This document shows, in pieces, positions 35,096-43,170 of a stretch of 64,000 nucleotides of DNA. The stretch lies in assembly GCF_003202235.1 (NCBI RefSeq), contig NZ_MASU01000008.1, positions 186,001 to 250,000 on the forward strand, written 5' to 3'. The translations under genes and the position numbers were made by a program. Origin of the DNA: Prauserella flavalba. GTDB taxonomy: Bacteria > Actinomycetota > Actinomycetes > Mycobacteriales > Pseudonocardiaceae. The notes under the pieces are model-generated. The model saw only the letters and a program-made list of their open reading frames with translations, was not told where the DNA came from and made no database searches. Position 1 is the stretch's first letter. Each line of letters opens with the position of its first letter.

Positions 35096-36303
35096 CACAG
35101 GTACCTCTTCAGCTCGCGCCGGGCCAGTGAGCGTTTGTGGACCTCGTCGGGTCCGTCGGCCAGGCGCAGCATGCGTGCCGCCGCCCACAGTTCGGCGAGC
35201 GGGAAGTCCTGTGAGACGCCGCCGGCGCCGTGGGTCTGGATGGCCTTGTCGAGGATCCATTCGACCGAGGCGGGGGTGGCGATCTTGATGGCCTGGATCT
35301 CGGTGTGGGCGCCCTTGTTGCCCTTGGTGTCCATGAGCCACGCCGTCTTGAGCACCAGCAGCCGCAGCTGCTCCACGCGCACGCGGGCCTCGGCGATCCA
35401 CTCCTGGATCACGTCCTGCTGCGCGAGCGCCTTGCCGAACGCCTCGCGGGAGACGGCCCTGCGGCACATCAGCTCGATCGCGCGCTCGGCCATGCCGATC
35501 AGGCGCATGCAGTGGTGGATGCGTCCGGGGCCGAGGCGAGCCTGCGCGATGGCGAAGCCGCTGCCCTCCTCGGCGATCAGGTTCTCGGCGGGCACGCGGG
35601 CGTCGTCGAACACGACCTCGGCGTGGCCGCCGTGGTCGCCGTCGGTGTAGCCGAACACGTGCATGCCGCGCTTGACGTGCACGCCGGGGGTGTCCCTGGG
35701 CACCAGGATCATGCTCTGCTGGCGGTGCGGTTCGGCGTCCGGGTCGGTCTTGCCCATCACGATGAAGATCCGGCAGTTCGGATTCATGGCGCCGGAGATG
35801 TACCACTTGCGCCCGTTGATGACGTAGTCGGCGCCGTCGCGGCGGATGCGGGTGGCGATGTTGCGGGCGTCGGAGGAGGCGACGTCGGGCTCCGTCATCG
35901 CGAACGCGGAGCGGATCTCCCCGTCCAGCAGCGGTTGCAGCCACTGCTTGCGCTGCTGCTCGTTGCCGAACATCGCGAGCACCTCCATGTTGCCCGTGTC
36001 CGGCGCCGCGCAGTTGAGCGCGATCGGCGCGAGCGAGGGGCTGCGGCCGGTGATCTCGGCCAGCGGCGCGTACTGCAGGTTGGTGAGTCCCGCGCCGTGC
36101 TCCCCGGGCAGGAAGAAGTTCCACAGCCCGCGCTTGCGCGCCTCGGCCTTGAGCTCCTCCACCACGGGCACGCTGGTCCACGGGTTCTCGCGCTCGGCGA
36201 GCTGCTCGTGGAACACCGGCTCGGCGGGGTAGACGTGCTCGGCCATGAACGCCAGCAGCTTCTCCCGCAGCTCTTCGGTCCGGGCGTCGAACGTGAAGTC
36301 CAT
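35095..36303 (-). CDS. Acyl-CoA dehydrogenase, ACAD10/ACAD11-like
   Basis: 402 residues starting MDFTFDARTEELREKLLAFM. AFAMTEPDVASSDARNIAT, NGRKWYISGAMNPNCRIFIVMGKTDP and AIQTHGAGGVSQDFPLAELWA are the hallmark segments of the dehydrogenase half of ACAD10/11. It overlaps the stop of the kinase-like gene upstream, which corresponds to the other half of those fused animal proteins. Known role of ACAD11-type enzymes: breakdown of 4-hydroxyacyl-CoA by phosphorylation and phosphate elimination. Same role here is inferred. Confidence 0.87.
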   Translation of the reverse strand: MDFTFDARTEELREKLLAFMAEHVYPAEPVFHEQLAERENPWTSVPVVEELKAEARKRGLWNFFLPGEHGAGLTNLQYAPLAEITGRSPSLAPIALNCAAPDTGNMEVLAMFGNEQQRKQWLQPLLDGEIRSAFAMTEPDVASSDARNIATRIRRDGADYVINGRKWYISGAMNPNCRIFIVMGKTDPDAEPHRQQSMILVPRDTPGVHVKRGMHVFGYTDGDHGGHAEVVFDDARVPAENLIAEEGSGFAIAQARLGPGRIHHCMRLIGMAERAIELMCRRAVSREAFGKALAQQDVIQEWIAEARVRVEQLRLLVLKTAWLMDTKGNKGAHTEIQAIKIATPASVEWILDKAIQTHGAGGVSQDFPLAELWAAARMLRLADGPDEVHKRSLARRELKRYL

Positions 36304-37325
36304 CAGTCCTCCTTCAGAATGGCGTTGCCGTGCGCCACGAGCGGGGGCACGCCGTCGCCGATCGCCTCGAAGCCGGAGCCGACCGTCTTGCCCTGGCTGA
36401 ACCGGTAGTAGATCCCCTCCAGGATCACCGCCAGCTTGAAGAACGCGAAGCCGATGTACCAGTTGAGCGCGGAGACGTCGCGTCCCGAGCGCTCGGCGTA
36501 GCGGGCGATCACCTCGTCGGTGCCGGGGTGGCCGGGTGCGGTGCTGACATTGCTGACGAAACTCAGGTCCAGCGTGCTGCGCTCGCCGTAGGCCACCAGC
36601 AGGCCGAGGTCGGTGAGCGGGTCGCCGAGCGTCGACATCTCCCAGTCGAGCACGGCCTTGATCCGGTCGTCGCCGCCCACGAGCACGTTGTCGAGCCGGT
36701 AATCGCCGTGCACGATCGCGGGCGGCGGCGAGACCGGGATCCGGGCGGCGAGCCGGTCGTGCAGCTCCTCGATGCCGGGCAGCTCGCGGCTGCGCGAGGC
36801 GTCGAGCTGCTTCTTCCAGCGGCGCAGCTGCCGTTCCAGGAAGCCCTCGGGCCTGCCGAAGTCGCCGAGGCCGACCGACCCGGGCTCCACGGCGTGCAGG
36901 TCGACGAGCGTGTCGATGAGCCGGTCGGCGATCGCGCGGGTGCGTTCGGGCCCGAGCGCGGCGAGCTCGTCGGCGCCGCGGTAGGGCGTGCCCTCGACGA
37001 ACGCCATGACGTAGAACCGCGCGCCCAGCACCGACTCGTCCTCGCACAGCAGCACCGTCGGCGGCACGGGCACGTTCGTCGGGCCGAGCGCGCTCATCAC
37101 GCGGTGCTCGCGCTTCATGTCGTGGGCGGTGGGCAGCACGTGACCGAGTGGCGGCCTGCGCACCACCCACCGGCCGGTGCCGTCGGTGACGATGTAGGTG
37201 AGGTTGGACCGGCCGCCCTCCACGACCGTGGCCGACAGCGGCCCCGAGACGAGGCCGGGGCGCTCGCGGTCGAGGTGGGCACGCAGCCGCGCCAGGTCGA
37301 GCCCGGGCGGGTTCTCGTCGCTCAT
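36303..37325 (-). CDS. APH-family phosphotransferase, ACAD10/11 kinase-domain-like
   Basis: 340 residues. Residues GGRSNLTYIV form the nucleotide loop; VHGDYRLDNVLVGGDD is the catalytic loop (HGDxxxxN) and VLDWEMSTLGDPLTDLG the metal-binding segment. The wording HGDYRLDNV and DWEMSTLGDP is that of the kinase half of ACAD10/11 rather than of drug-resistance kinases. It is followed with a one-base overlap by the matching dehydrogenase. Likely substrate: a 4-hydroxyacyl-CoA. Confidence 0.86.
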   Translation of the reverse strand: MSDENPPGLDLARLRAHLDRERPGLVSGPLSATVVEGGRSNLTYIVTDGTGRWVVRRPPLGHVLPTAHDMKREHRVMSALGPTNVPVPPTVLLCEDESVLGARFYVMAFVEGTPYRGADELAALGPERTRAIADRLIDTLVDLHAVEPGSVGLGDFGRPEGFLERQLRRWKKQLDASRSRELPGIEELHDRLAARIPVSPPPAIVHGDYRLDNVLVGGDDRIKAVLDWEMSTLGDPLTDLGLLVAYGERSTLDLSFVSNVSTAPGHPGTDEVIARYAERSGRDVSALNWYIGFAFFKLAVILEGIYYRFSQGKTVGSGFEAIGDGVPPLVAHGNAILKED

Positions 37326-37374
37326 CTGACCTCCTTGTCAACGGTGCGACTGGTCGCGGGCGCCGCCCGCGGGG

Positions 37375-37836
37375 TCACGCGACCAGGATCGCCACGGTCT
37401 CCGCGACGCAGGCGGGCTTGGCCTCGCCGTCGATCTCGATCGTCCAGCGCACGATGGCCTGCTTGCCCTGTGCCGTGTCGGTGACCTGGGCGAGCTCGGC
37501 GCCCGCCCTGATCTTGGAGCCGACCTTGACGGGCTGCGGGAAGCGGACCTTGTTGACGCCGTAGTTGATGCCCATGCGCAGCCCGTCGACGCGGTAGACC
37601 TCCTTGCCCAGCATGGGGATCAGCGAGAGCGTGAGGTAGCCGTGGGCGATCGGCGCGCCGAACGGGCCCTGTGTGGCGCGTTCGGGGTCGACGTGGATCC
37701 ACTGGTGGTCGCCCGTGGCGTCAGCGAAGAGGTTCACCTGCTCCTGGGTGACGGTGTGCCAGTCACTGTGGCCGAGGTGCTCGCCCACGGCGGCGGCGAA
37801 GTCGTCGAGGCTGGGGAAGACACGCACGCCGCTCAC
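37375..37836 (-). CDS. MaoC-like (R)-hydratase, hot-dog fold
   Basis: 153 residues. ADATGDHQWIHVDPERA carries the Asp/His hydratase motif, followed by PIAHGYLTLSLIP and a C-terminal hot-dog strand set. It hydrates enoyl-CoA to (R)-3-hydroxyacyl-CoA. Its start overlaps the FabG-like stop by four bases, an apt pair because FabG-like enzymes oxidise the (R) product. About 50 bases separate it from the kinase gene. Confidence 0.9.
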   Translation of the reverse strand: MSGVRVFPSLDDFAAAVGEHLGHSDWHTVTQEQVNLFADATGDHQWIHVDPERATQGPFGAPIAHGYLTLSLIPMLGKEVYRVDGLRMGINYGVNKVRFPQPVKVGSKIRAGAELAQVTDTAQGKQAIVRWTIEIDGEAKPACVAETVAILVA

Positions 37837-38594
37837 GCCTTCGGTCCGCCCGCGACGTAGATGACCTGGCCCGACACGAACCCGGCGCCCTCGCTGACGA
37901 GGAACGACACCACGTTGGCGATGTCCTCGGGCTCGCCGACCCTGCGCACCGGGATCTCCTGCGCGGCGGCCTTCTTGAAGTCCTCGAACGACATTCCGAT
38001 CCGCTCGGCGGTCGCCGCGGTCATGTCGGTGGCGATGAAGCCGGGGGCGATGGCGTTGACGGTGACGCCGAACTTGCCGAGCTCGATCGCGAGCGTCTTG
38101 GTGAAGCCCTGCAGGCCCGCCTTCGCGGTGGAGTAGTTGGCCTGGCCGCGGTTGCCGAGCGCCGAGGTGGAGGAGAGGTTGACGATGCGGCCCCAGCCCT
38201 GCTCGGTCTGGTGTTTCTGGACGGCCCTGCTCATCAGGAACGAGCCGCGCAGGTGCACCCCCATCACCGAGTCCCAGTCGGCCTCGCTCATCTTGAACAG
38301 CAGGTTGTCGCGCGTGATGCCGGCGTTGTTGATCAGCACCGTCGGGGCGCCGAGCTGCTCGGCGACGGTGGCCACGGCGGCCTCCACCTGTTCGGCGTCG
38401 CTCACGTCGAGACCCACGCCGGTCGCCCTGCCGCCGTCGGCGACGATCGCCTCGGCGCCCGCCTTGGCGCCGGCCTCGTCCAGGTCGAGCAGGCCGACGG
38501 CGAAGCCGTCACCGGCGAGCTTGCGGGCGATGGCCGCGCCGATGCCGCGGCCCGCCCCGGTGACGATCGCGACACGGGAAGGGGACTCGGTCAC
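37833..38594 (-). CDS. 3-oxoacyl-ACP/CoA reductase, FabG-like SDR
   Basis: 253 residues. TGAGRGIGAAI, NNAGITRDNLL, Ser in NLSSTSALGNRGQ and YSTAK give the full SDR tetrad. The wording close to FabG (GITRDNLLFKM, VNAIAPGFIATDMT) is strong. First gene of the minus-strand acyl-CoA operon; the TAAGCGTGCGCTTA palindrome lies 20 bases before the start, overlapping its likely promoter. Confidence 0.92.
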   Translation of the reverse strand: MTESPSRVAIVTGAGRGIGAAIARKLAGDGFAVGLLDLDEAGAKAGAEAIVADGGRATGVGLDVSDAEQVEAAVATVAEQLGAPTVLINNAGITRDNLLFKMSEADWDSVMGVHLRGSFLMSRAVQKHQTEQGWGRIVNLSSTSALGNRGQANYSTAKAGLQGFTKTLAIELGKFGVTVNAIAPGFIATDMTAATAERIGMSFEDFKKAAAQEIPVRRVGEPEDIANVVSFLVSEGAGFVSGQVIYVAGGPKA

Positions 38595-38613
38595 GTGGTT
38601 CCTCCTCAGTGAG

Positions 38614-38627
38614 TAAGCGTGCGCTTA
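38614..38627. promoter_or_regulatory. TetR operator TAAGCGTGCGCTTA upstream of the acyl-CoA operon
   Basis: A palindrome with perfect TAAGCG/CGCTTA arms, matching the sites around the TetR gene at 30.2-30.8 kb. Its last three bases are the stop codon of the upstream DUF998 gene, and it sits 20 bases before the FabG-like start. Confidence 0.75.
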
Positions 38628-39314
38628 GGAAGGTACCAGGGGACCGGCCGTGGCGGCAGCGGGCGCGCGCACGCGGATCAGGCCGGGAACGAGCGCGGCG
38701 AGGGCGAGTACCTCGTTGAGGGCGAGGAACCGTTCGACGAGCCCGAGCGGGATCGCGCGCCACCACGGCTCGCCGCCGGCCAGCATCACCAGTACCGCGC
38801 CGATGATCAGCCCGAACCACGCCAGCGACGTCACCGCGAGCGCGCGGGTGAGCAGCCGCAGGCCCGGGGAGTGCGGATAGGCCGCGCGGGCGGCGGCGAG
38901 CACCGCGAGCGGCAGGGCCACGAACGCGACCACGCTCGCGTAGCGGTGGATGGTGCCGCCGAGGCTCGGCCCGATCGACCAGTCCGTCTTGGGGAACACG
39001 ACGATCACGAGCAGCCCCAGCGTCCAGGCCGCGCCGAACAGCGTCGTGGCCGAGAGCGCCCGCACCCGGCCCTGCCGCACGAGCGCCAGGAACACCGCCG
39101 CCGACCCCGCCGCGACGAGCAGCACGGCGAGGTCGAACAGGAGCTTGCCGGACCCGAGTGCGTACTCGCTGATGGTGCGGCGCACCGGGTCCACGTCGGC
39201 GCTGGTGACGGGCAGCAGGTGCAGCAGGCCCATCAGGAGGCTGCCGAGTGCGAGCGCCGCGAGTCCCGTCGCCGGGAGCGCGGCGCTGGTGCGGGCCGGT
39301 GCGTCGTCCGCCAT
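38625..39314 (-). CDS. DUF998-family integral membrane protein
   Basis: 229 residues with six hydrophobic segments. The loop DPVRRTISEYALGSGKLLFDLAV after the first segment and PKTDWSIGPSLGGTIHRYASVVAF in the middle are diagnostic of DUF998. Function unknown. The ATG at 39314 has GGAGGGGG upstream, so it is preferred over an ATG ten codons earlier. The stop codon lies inside the TetR-type palindrome, so the downstream operon starts immediately after. Confidence 0.8.
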   Translation of the reverse strand: MADDAPARTSAALPATGLAALALGSLLMGLLHLLPVTSADVDPVRRTISEYALGSGKLLFDLAVLLVAAGSAAVFLALVRQGRVRALSATTLFGAAWTLGLLVIVVFPKTDWSIGPSLGGTIHRYASVVAFVALPLAVLAAARAAYPHSPGLRLLTRALAVTSLAWFGLIIGAVLVMLAGGEPWWRAIPLGLVERFLALNEVLALAALVPGLIRVRAPAAATAGPLVPS

Positions 39315-39371
39315 GAAACCCCCTCCGTGTCCGGTTCGTTCCATTCAGCCACGGAGGGTGTGAGCGCGATG

Positions 39372-40484
39372 TCAGGTGACGACGCGGCGCAGTATGGTCC
39401 TGAACACGTCGCGGTCCACTGTGGAGGGTTCCACGGCGAGCCACGCGCCGATCTCACGCACGAACAGCTCCGGCGTCATCGGCGCGGCGACGTCGTCGGC
39501 CCCGGGCTCGGTGGTCAGCTCGCCCGCGCGGCTGGGGTACAGCACGAGCGCGCCGCGGACCTCCACCTCCGGCAGCAGCGCTTGGAACTCGGCGACGCTC
39601 TCGGCGAGCCTGCTGCCACCGCCGCGGAAACGCTGCCCGTTGCGGTACAGCACCCCGTCCTCGCCGGTCTCGTAGTGCCCCGGAAGCCAGCGCTTCGACT
39701 CCGCCAGCACGAGCCTGCGCCCGCACAGCACCGCGTGGTCCACGTCGGCGAACACCGACTCCGGCCAGGCGAGGCCGTGGAAGACCCGCACGCCCGGCAG
39801 CCGCGTGAGGTAGCGGGCGAGCAGGTCGGCGGTGAGGCGCTCGGCCACCTGGTCGTCGTCCTGGCCGGGGGTGCCGAACACGGCGCGGCCGCCGAACTCG
39901 GTGCGGAACGACCGCGCCGAGCGCAGCGCCGACAGGTGCCGCCGGACGAGTACGTACGACGCGCCGAGAGCCGCGGCGAGCAGGAGCAGCCACAGCACGA
40001 GTACCGGGGTGGCGAAGGGGACGCCGAGCAGCAGGGGCAGCGCGAGCACCACCACCGCGCCGAGCGCGATGGTGGCCGGAGCGTGGCCGGGCGCTCCGGT
40101 GTCGTGCATGCGCTGGCCGGTATCCACCGTGTGCCACCACGGGATCGTCGCCGGATCGACGCGCGGGGCCGCCGGGGTGAAGGCGGGGTCCTCGCCGAAG
40201 CGGCGGGGGCGCGTGCGGGGTGCGGGCCGGGTGCGGGTCGCCGTCGCCGTGTGGGTGGCGGGGGCGGCCCGCTCGTACTCGTCGGTGTCACCCGCGTCGT
40301 ACTCGGCGCGCCGAACCGGATCGCCGAGGGTCTCGTACGCCTCGCGCAGCAACCGGAACGTCCCCGCCGTTCCGCCCGTGTCGGGGTGCATCGAGCGGGC
40401 CAGTGCCCGGTAGGCCGACTTGATCTGCTCCGGGGTGGCATCGGGCCGCACGCCAAGGAGCTCGTAGTAGTCGACGTCAGGCAT
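39372..40484 (-). CDS. DnaJ domain, two membrane helices and a NERD-like nuclease domain
   Basis: 370 residues. A J domain fills 1-66 with the HPD motif at 33-35. A disordered Thr/Arg/Pro linker follows, then two membrane helices at about 138-180. The rest matches a NERD (nuclease-related) domain: AERLTADLLARYL, the Asp-rich FADVDHAVL (near 246-251) and AESKRW (Glu 262, Lys 264) form the D-(x)n-ExK core of restriction-like nucleases. The J domain could recruit DnaK to the membrane, and the NERD domain could cut or only bind nucleic acid. No partner gene is adjacent; it lies 57 bases from the DUF998 start. Confidence 0.82.
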   Translation of the reverse strand: MPDVDYYELLGVRPDATPEQIKSAYRALARSMHPDTGGTAGTFRLLREAYETLGDPVRRAEYDAGDTDEYERAAPATHTATATRTRPAPRTRPRRFGEDPAFTPAAPRVDPATIPWWHTVDTGQRMHDTGAPGHAPATIALGAVVVLALPLLLGVPFATPVLVLWLLLLAAALGASYVLVRRHLSALRSARSFRTEFGGRAVFGTPGQDDDQVAERLTADLLARYLTRLPGVRVFHGLAWPESVFADVDHAVLCGRRLVLAESKRWLPGHYETGEDGVLYRNGQRFRGGGSRLAESVAEFQALLPEVEVRGALVLYPSRAGELTTEPGADDVAAPMTPELFVREIGAWLAVEPSTVDRDVFRTILRRVVT

Positions 40485-40598
40485 CCGGCACCTCCTCGGC
40501 AGCGCTCACCCTAGGGCGTCCCCGCGCCGGGCCGAGTACCGACCGCCCGGCACGTCCGGGTGGATCGGTTGTGTGCTAAGGGAAGCAGGGAGCGGGGA

Positions 40599-40724
40599 AC
40601 TCGCTGTCGGGAGCGCACGACTCGCTGTCGGGAGCGCACGACTCGCTGTCGGGAGCGCACGACTCGCTGTCGGGAGCGCACGACTCGCGGCCCGGAACGC
40701 ACGACTCGCGGTGGTTAGGCTGGG
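40599..40724. repeat. 21-bp direct tandem repeat upstream of mmuM
   Basis: Four exact head-to-tail copies of a 21-bp unit beginning ACTCGCTGTCGGGAG start at 40599, 40620, 40641 and 40662. A fifth (40683, ACTCGCGGCCCGGAA) has diverged, and a sixth (40704, ACTCGCGGTGGTTAG) fades into the mmuM promoter. The array lies in the 243-base divergent gap between the DnaJ-NERD and mmuM genes. It could be a set of protein-binding sites or a slippage product. Confidence 0.9.
40717..40722 (+). promoter_or_regulatory. Probable -10 element TAGGCT for leaderless mmuM
   Basis: TAGGCT lies six bases before the GTG start of mmuM, the spacing expected if transcription begins at the start codon. No Shine-Dalgarno is seen, which supports a leaderless message. 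Confidence 0.5.
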
Positions 40725-40727
40725 AGC

Positions 40728-41618
40728 GTGTTGTCGACCGGGCGGCCCGTGGTGCTCGACGGCGGGCTCGCCACCGAGCTGGAGGCTCGCGGGCACGACC
40801 TCTCCGACGCGTTGTGGTCGGCGCGGCTGCTCGCCGACGCGCCCGAGGAGATCGTCGCCGCGCACGCCGCGTTCTTCCGCGCGGGGGCCGAGGTCGCCAC
40901 GACGGCGAGCTACCAGGCGAGCTTCCCCGGCTTCGCCGCACACGGCATCGACAGGGCCGGGGCCGCCGCGCTGCTGCGGCGCAGCGTCGAGCTGGCCCGG
41001 CGGGCGCGCGACGCCGTCGCGGGCGACGGGCGGGCGCGCTGGGTCGCCGCCTCGGCGGGACCCTACGGCGCTCTGCTCGCCGACGGCTCCGAGTACCGCG
41101 GCCGCTACGGCCTGACGCGGCGCGAGCTGATCGCGTTCCACCGGCCGCGGCTGGAGGTGCTCGCCGAGGCGGGGCCGGACGTGCTCGCGCTGGAGACCGT
41201 GCCCGACGTCGACGAGGCCGCAGCCGAGCTGACCGCGCTCGAGGCGGTGGACGTGCCGGCGTGGCTCTCCTACACGGTCGAGGGCGGGCGGACCCGCGCC
41301 GGGCAGAGCCTGGAGGAGGCGTTCGCCGTGGCCGCGGGGAACGCGCAGGTGATCGCCGTGGGTGTCAACTGCTGCTCGCCGGCCGACGTCGCGGACGCCG
41401 TGGCGATCGCGGCGGAGGTCTCCGGCAAGCCGGTGATCGCCTACCCCAACAGCGGTGAGGGCTGGGACGCCGAGGGCCGCCGGTGGGCGGGAGCGTCCAC
41501 GTTCTCCCCCGATGAGGTGAACCGGTGGACCGGGAACGGTGCCGCTCTCGTGGGTGGTTGCTGCCGGGTCCGGCCTGGTGACATCGCCGATTTGGCCGCC
41601 GCGCTGCGTGTCACCTGA
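40728..41618 (+). CDS. mmuM: Homocysteine S-methyltransferase
   Basis: 296 residues from GTG. LDGGLATELEARGHD at the start, TTASYQASFPGF, and the zinc Cys sites GVNCCSP (near 207) and GGCCRVRPGDI near the end are those of MmuM. It methylates homocysteine with S-methylmethionine (or (R/S)-AdoMet), giving methionine. Downstream hairpins at 41624 and 41670 may end the transcript. Confidence 0.93.
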   Translation: MLSTGRPVVLDGGLATELEARGHDLSDALWSARLLADAPEEIVAAHAAFFRAGAEVATTASYQASFPGFAAHGIDRAGAAALLRRSVELARRARDAVAGDGRARWVAASAGPYGALLADGSEYRGRYGLTRRELIAFHRPRLEVLAEAGPDVLALETVPDVDEAAAELTALEAVDVPAWLSYTVEGGRTRAGQSLEEAFAVAAGNAQVIAVGVNCCSPADVADAVAIAAEVSGKPVIAYPNSGEGWDAEGRRWAGASTFSPDEVNRWTGNGAALVGGCCRVRPGDIADLAAALRVT

Positions 41619-41623
41619 TCGAA

Positions 41624-41644
41624 CCTTTCCGTAATTCCGAAAGG
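41624..41644 (+). terminator. Hairpin after mmuM
   Basis: CCTTTC and GAAAGG pair around nine bases, six bases after the mmuM stop. A second perfect 7-bp inverted repeat, TCGGATT/AATCCGA with a six-base loop, follows at 41670-41689. Together they could end mmuM transcription. Nothing else recognisable was seen before the ribosome site of the next gene. Confidence 0.4.
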
Positions 41645-41820
41645 CGATCGCGCGGCACGCGTGTGACCCTCGGATTCCGGGTAATCCGAACCACCAGAAG
41701 AAGTGTGGTCCGCGCACCACGGAAGCGTGTGGCGAGCACCGTCCACACGCGTGGCCCGCTGCGCCTGATCAGCTCGAACGGTGCCGCGGGTCGGCCGGCC
41801 ACGGAAAGGATGGAAACCGG

Positions 41821-42678
41821 ATGAACATCACGGAATCATTCAACGATGCACTTCGGGCGGTGATCACGTTCCTGCCGAAGTTCGTCGTTTTCCTGGTGAT
41901 CCTGGTCATCGGTTGGCTTGTTGCGAAAGCCCTTCGCAAACTGGTCGACGTCGTACTGGAGCGGCTGAACTTCGACCGTGCCGTCGAGCGTGGCGGCATC
42001 AAGCGTGCGCTCGCCCGGTCCAAGTACGACGCCAGTGGCCTGATCGCCGCGCTGGTCTACTACGCGGTGCTGCTGATCGCGTTGCAGATGGCGTTCGGCG
42101 TGTTCGGGCCCAACCCGATCAGCGCCATGCTGGCCGGCATCGTGGCGTGGCTGCCGAGGGCGATCGTCGCGATCGTCATCGTCGTGGTGGCCGCCGCCAT
42201 TGCCAACGCGGTGCGTGACCTGGTGGGCAGTGCGCTCGGCGGCCTCAGCTACGGCAACTTCGTGGCCAGGCTGACGCAGGTCTTCATCATCGCGCTCGGC
42301 GTGATCGCCGCGCTGAACCAGATCGGGGTCGCGACCGCGGTCACCACGCCGGTGCTCGTCGCCGTGCTCGCGACCGCGGGCGGCATCCTCGTCGTCGGCA
42401 TGGGTGGCGGCATGATCCGCCCGATGCAGCAGCGCTGGGATCGCTGGCTCAACCGCGCCGAGGAGGAGATGCCGAACGCGAGGTCGCAGGCCCAGGCCTA
42501 CCAGCGGGGCCGCGAGGACGCGATGCGCGCCAGGACGGGCGAGGCCGCTCCGACCATGCAGCAGTCGCCGCAGACCGAGCCCATTCAGACGGGCACGCCG
42601 AGGGGTGGCGCCACGCCGCCTCCGACCACGCCGCCCACGACGCCGCCCCCGGCTCCGCCGCGTGGCGACTACCCGTGA
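41821..42678 (+). CDS. TM-helix-repeat mechanosensitive-channel-like membrane protein
   Basis: 285 residues with five membrane helices (about 18-38, 72-92, 98-130, 148-168, 176-196). The repeated pattern PKFVVFLVILVIGWLVAKAL and PRAIVAIVIVVVAAAIANAV, each followed by a charged helix, is the conserved TM-helix motif of CmpX-like proteins. The beta domain of MscS is absent. A Gln-rich helix and a Pro/Thr tail end the protein. GGAAAGG precedes the ATG. A gated pore or a membrane scaffold is possible. Confidence 0.75.
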   Translation: MNITESFNDALRAVITFLPKFVVFLVILVIGWLVAKALRKLVDVVLERLNFDRAVERGGIKRALARSKYDASGLIAALVYYAVLLIALQMAFGVFGPNPISAMLAGIVAWLPRAIVAIVIVVVAAAIANAVRDLVGSALGGLSYGNFVARLTQVFIIALGVIAALNQIGVATAVTTPVLVAVLATAGGILVVGMGGGMIRPMQQRWDRWLNRAEEEMPNARSQAQAYQRGREDAMRARTGEAAPTMQQSPQTEPIQTGTPRGGATPPPTTPPTTPPPAPPRGDYP

Positions 42679-42701
42679 CGGTGAGGTAACCATAGGTACA
42701 A

Positions 42702-42758
42702 CCGCAGTGAAGGCCACCTTGCCTGCGTTCAACGCAGGCAAGGTGGCCTTCACTGCGG
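42702..42758. repeat. Dispersed palindrome, copy 3 (CCGCAGTGAAGGCCACC type)
   Basis: A perfect 28-bp inverted repeat around one C (arms start CCGCAGTGAAGGCCACC, centre GCGTT-C-AACGC). It lies between the convergent channel-like and DUF6401 genes and should stop transcription from both sides. Confidence 0.92.
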
Positions 42759-42778
42759 AGGGGGTGGGGTAGGCGGGG

Positions 42779-43150
42779 TTAGAAGAAGAGCAGGGGGTCG
42801 ACGTCACCGCCCGCGACGGCGACCGTGCCGGCCGCGGCCAGCAGGCACACGGCGACCAGGCGCAGGGTCACCCAGTCGGCGTCCCAGCCGTCCCGTAGCG
42901 GGGGATGCCAGCCGGACTCGGTGGCCGCGTCCTGGATGCCCCTGGCGTAACCGGCCAGCTCCACGGCACCGACCCGGCCGCCGCTGAGCGTGAGGATGTC
43001 GCGGACCGCGGCCGCGTGCTGGTCGACGCTGGCGAGCAGCCCCGGCGCCAGACCGCCGACGGCGAGCCCGACCCGGCTCAGCCGGTCGGCGAGCGCGGAG
43101 AGCTCCCGCTTCGCGGCAGACTCGTGCCACGCGTTCAGCAACCAACCCAT
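42779..43150 (-). CDS. DUF6401-family protein
   Basis: 123 residues. RVGLAVGGLAPGLLASVDQHAAAVRDIL, then VELAGYARGIQDAA and DWVTLRLVAVCLLAA match the DUF6401 pattern known from actinobacteria; function unknown. One hydrophobic stretch near the C-terminus could sit in the membrane. It begins 20 bases after gvpK on the same strand and so may be the last gene of the gas vesicle operon. Confidence 0.65.
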   Translation of the reverse strand: MGWLLNAWHESAAKRELSALADRLSRVGLAVGGLAPGLLASVDQHAAAVRDILTLSGGRVGAVELAGYARGIQDAATESGWHPPLRDGWDADWVTLRLVAVCLLAAAGTVAVAGGDVDPLLFF

Positions 43151-43170
43151 GAGGGGACAGCTTAGGTCCC

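Noticed and set aside
40599-40724. CRISPR array
   Set aside because: The units are head to tail with no spacers, and no cas genes are present.
40506-41720. Minus-strand frame in which the 21-bp repeat encodes a repeated peptide
   Set aside because: The repeat is in frame only because 21 is a multiple of three. The frame is antisense to mmuM and has no domain.
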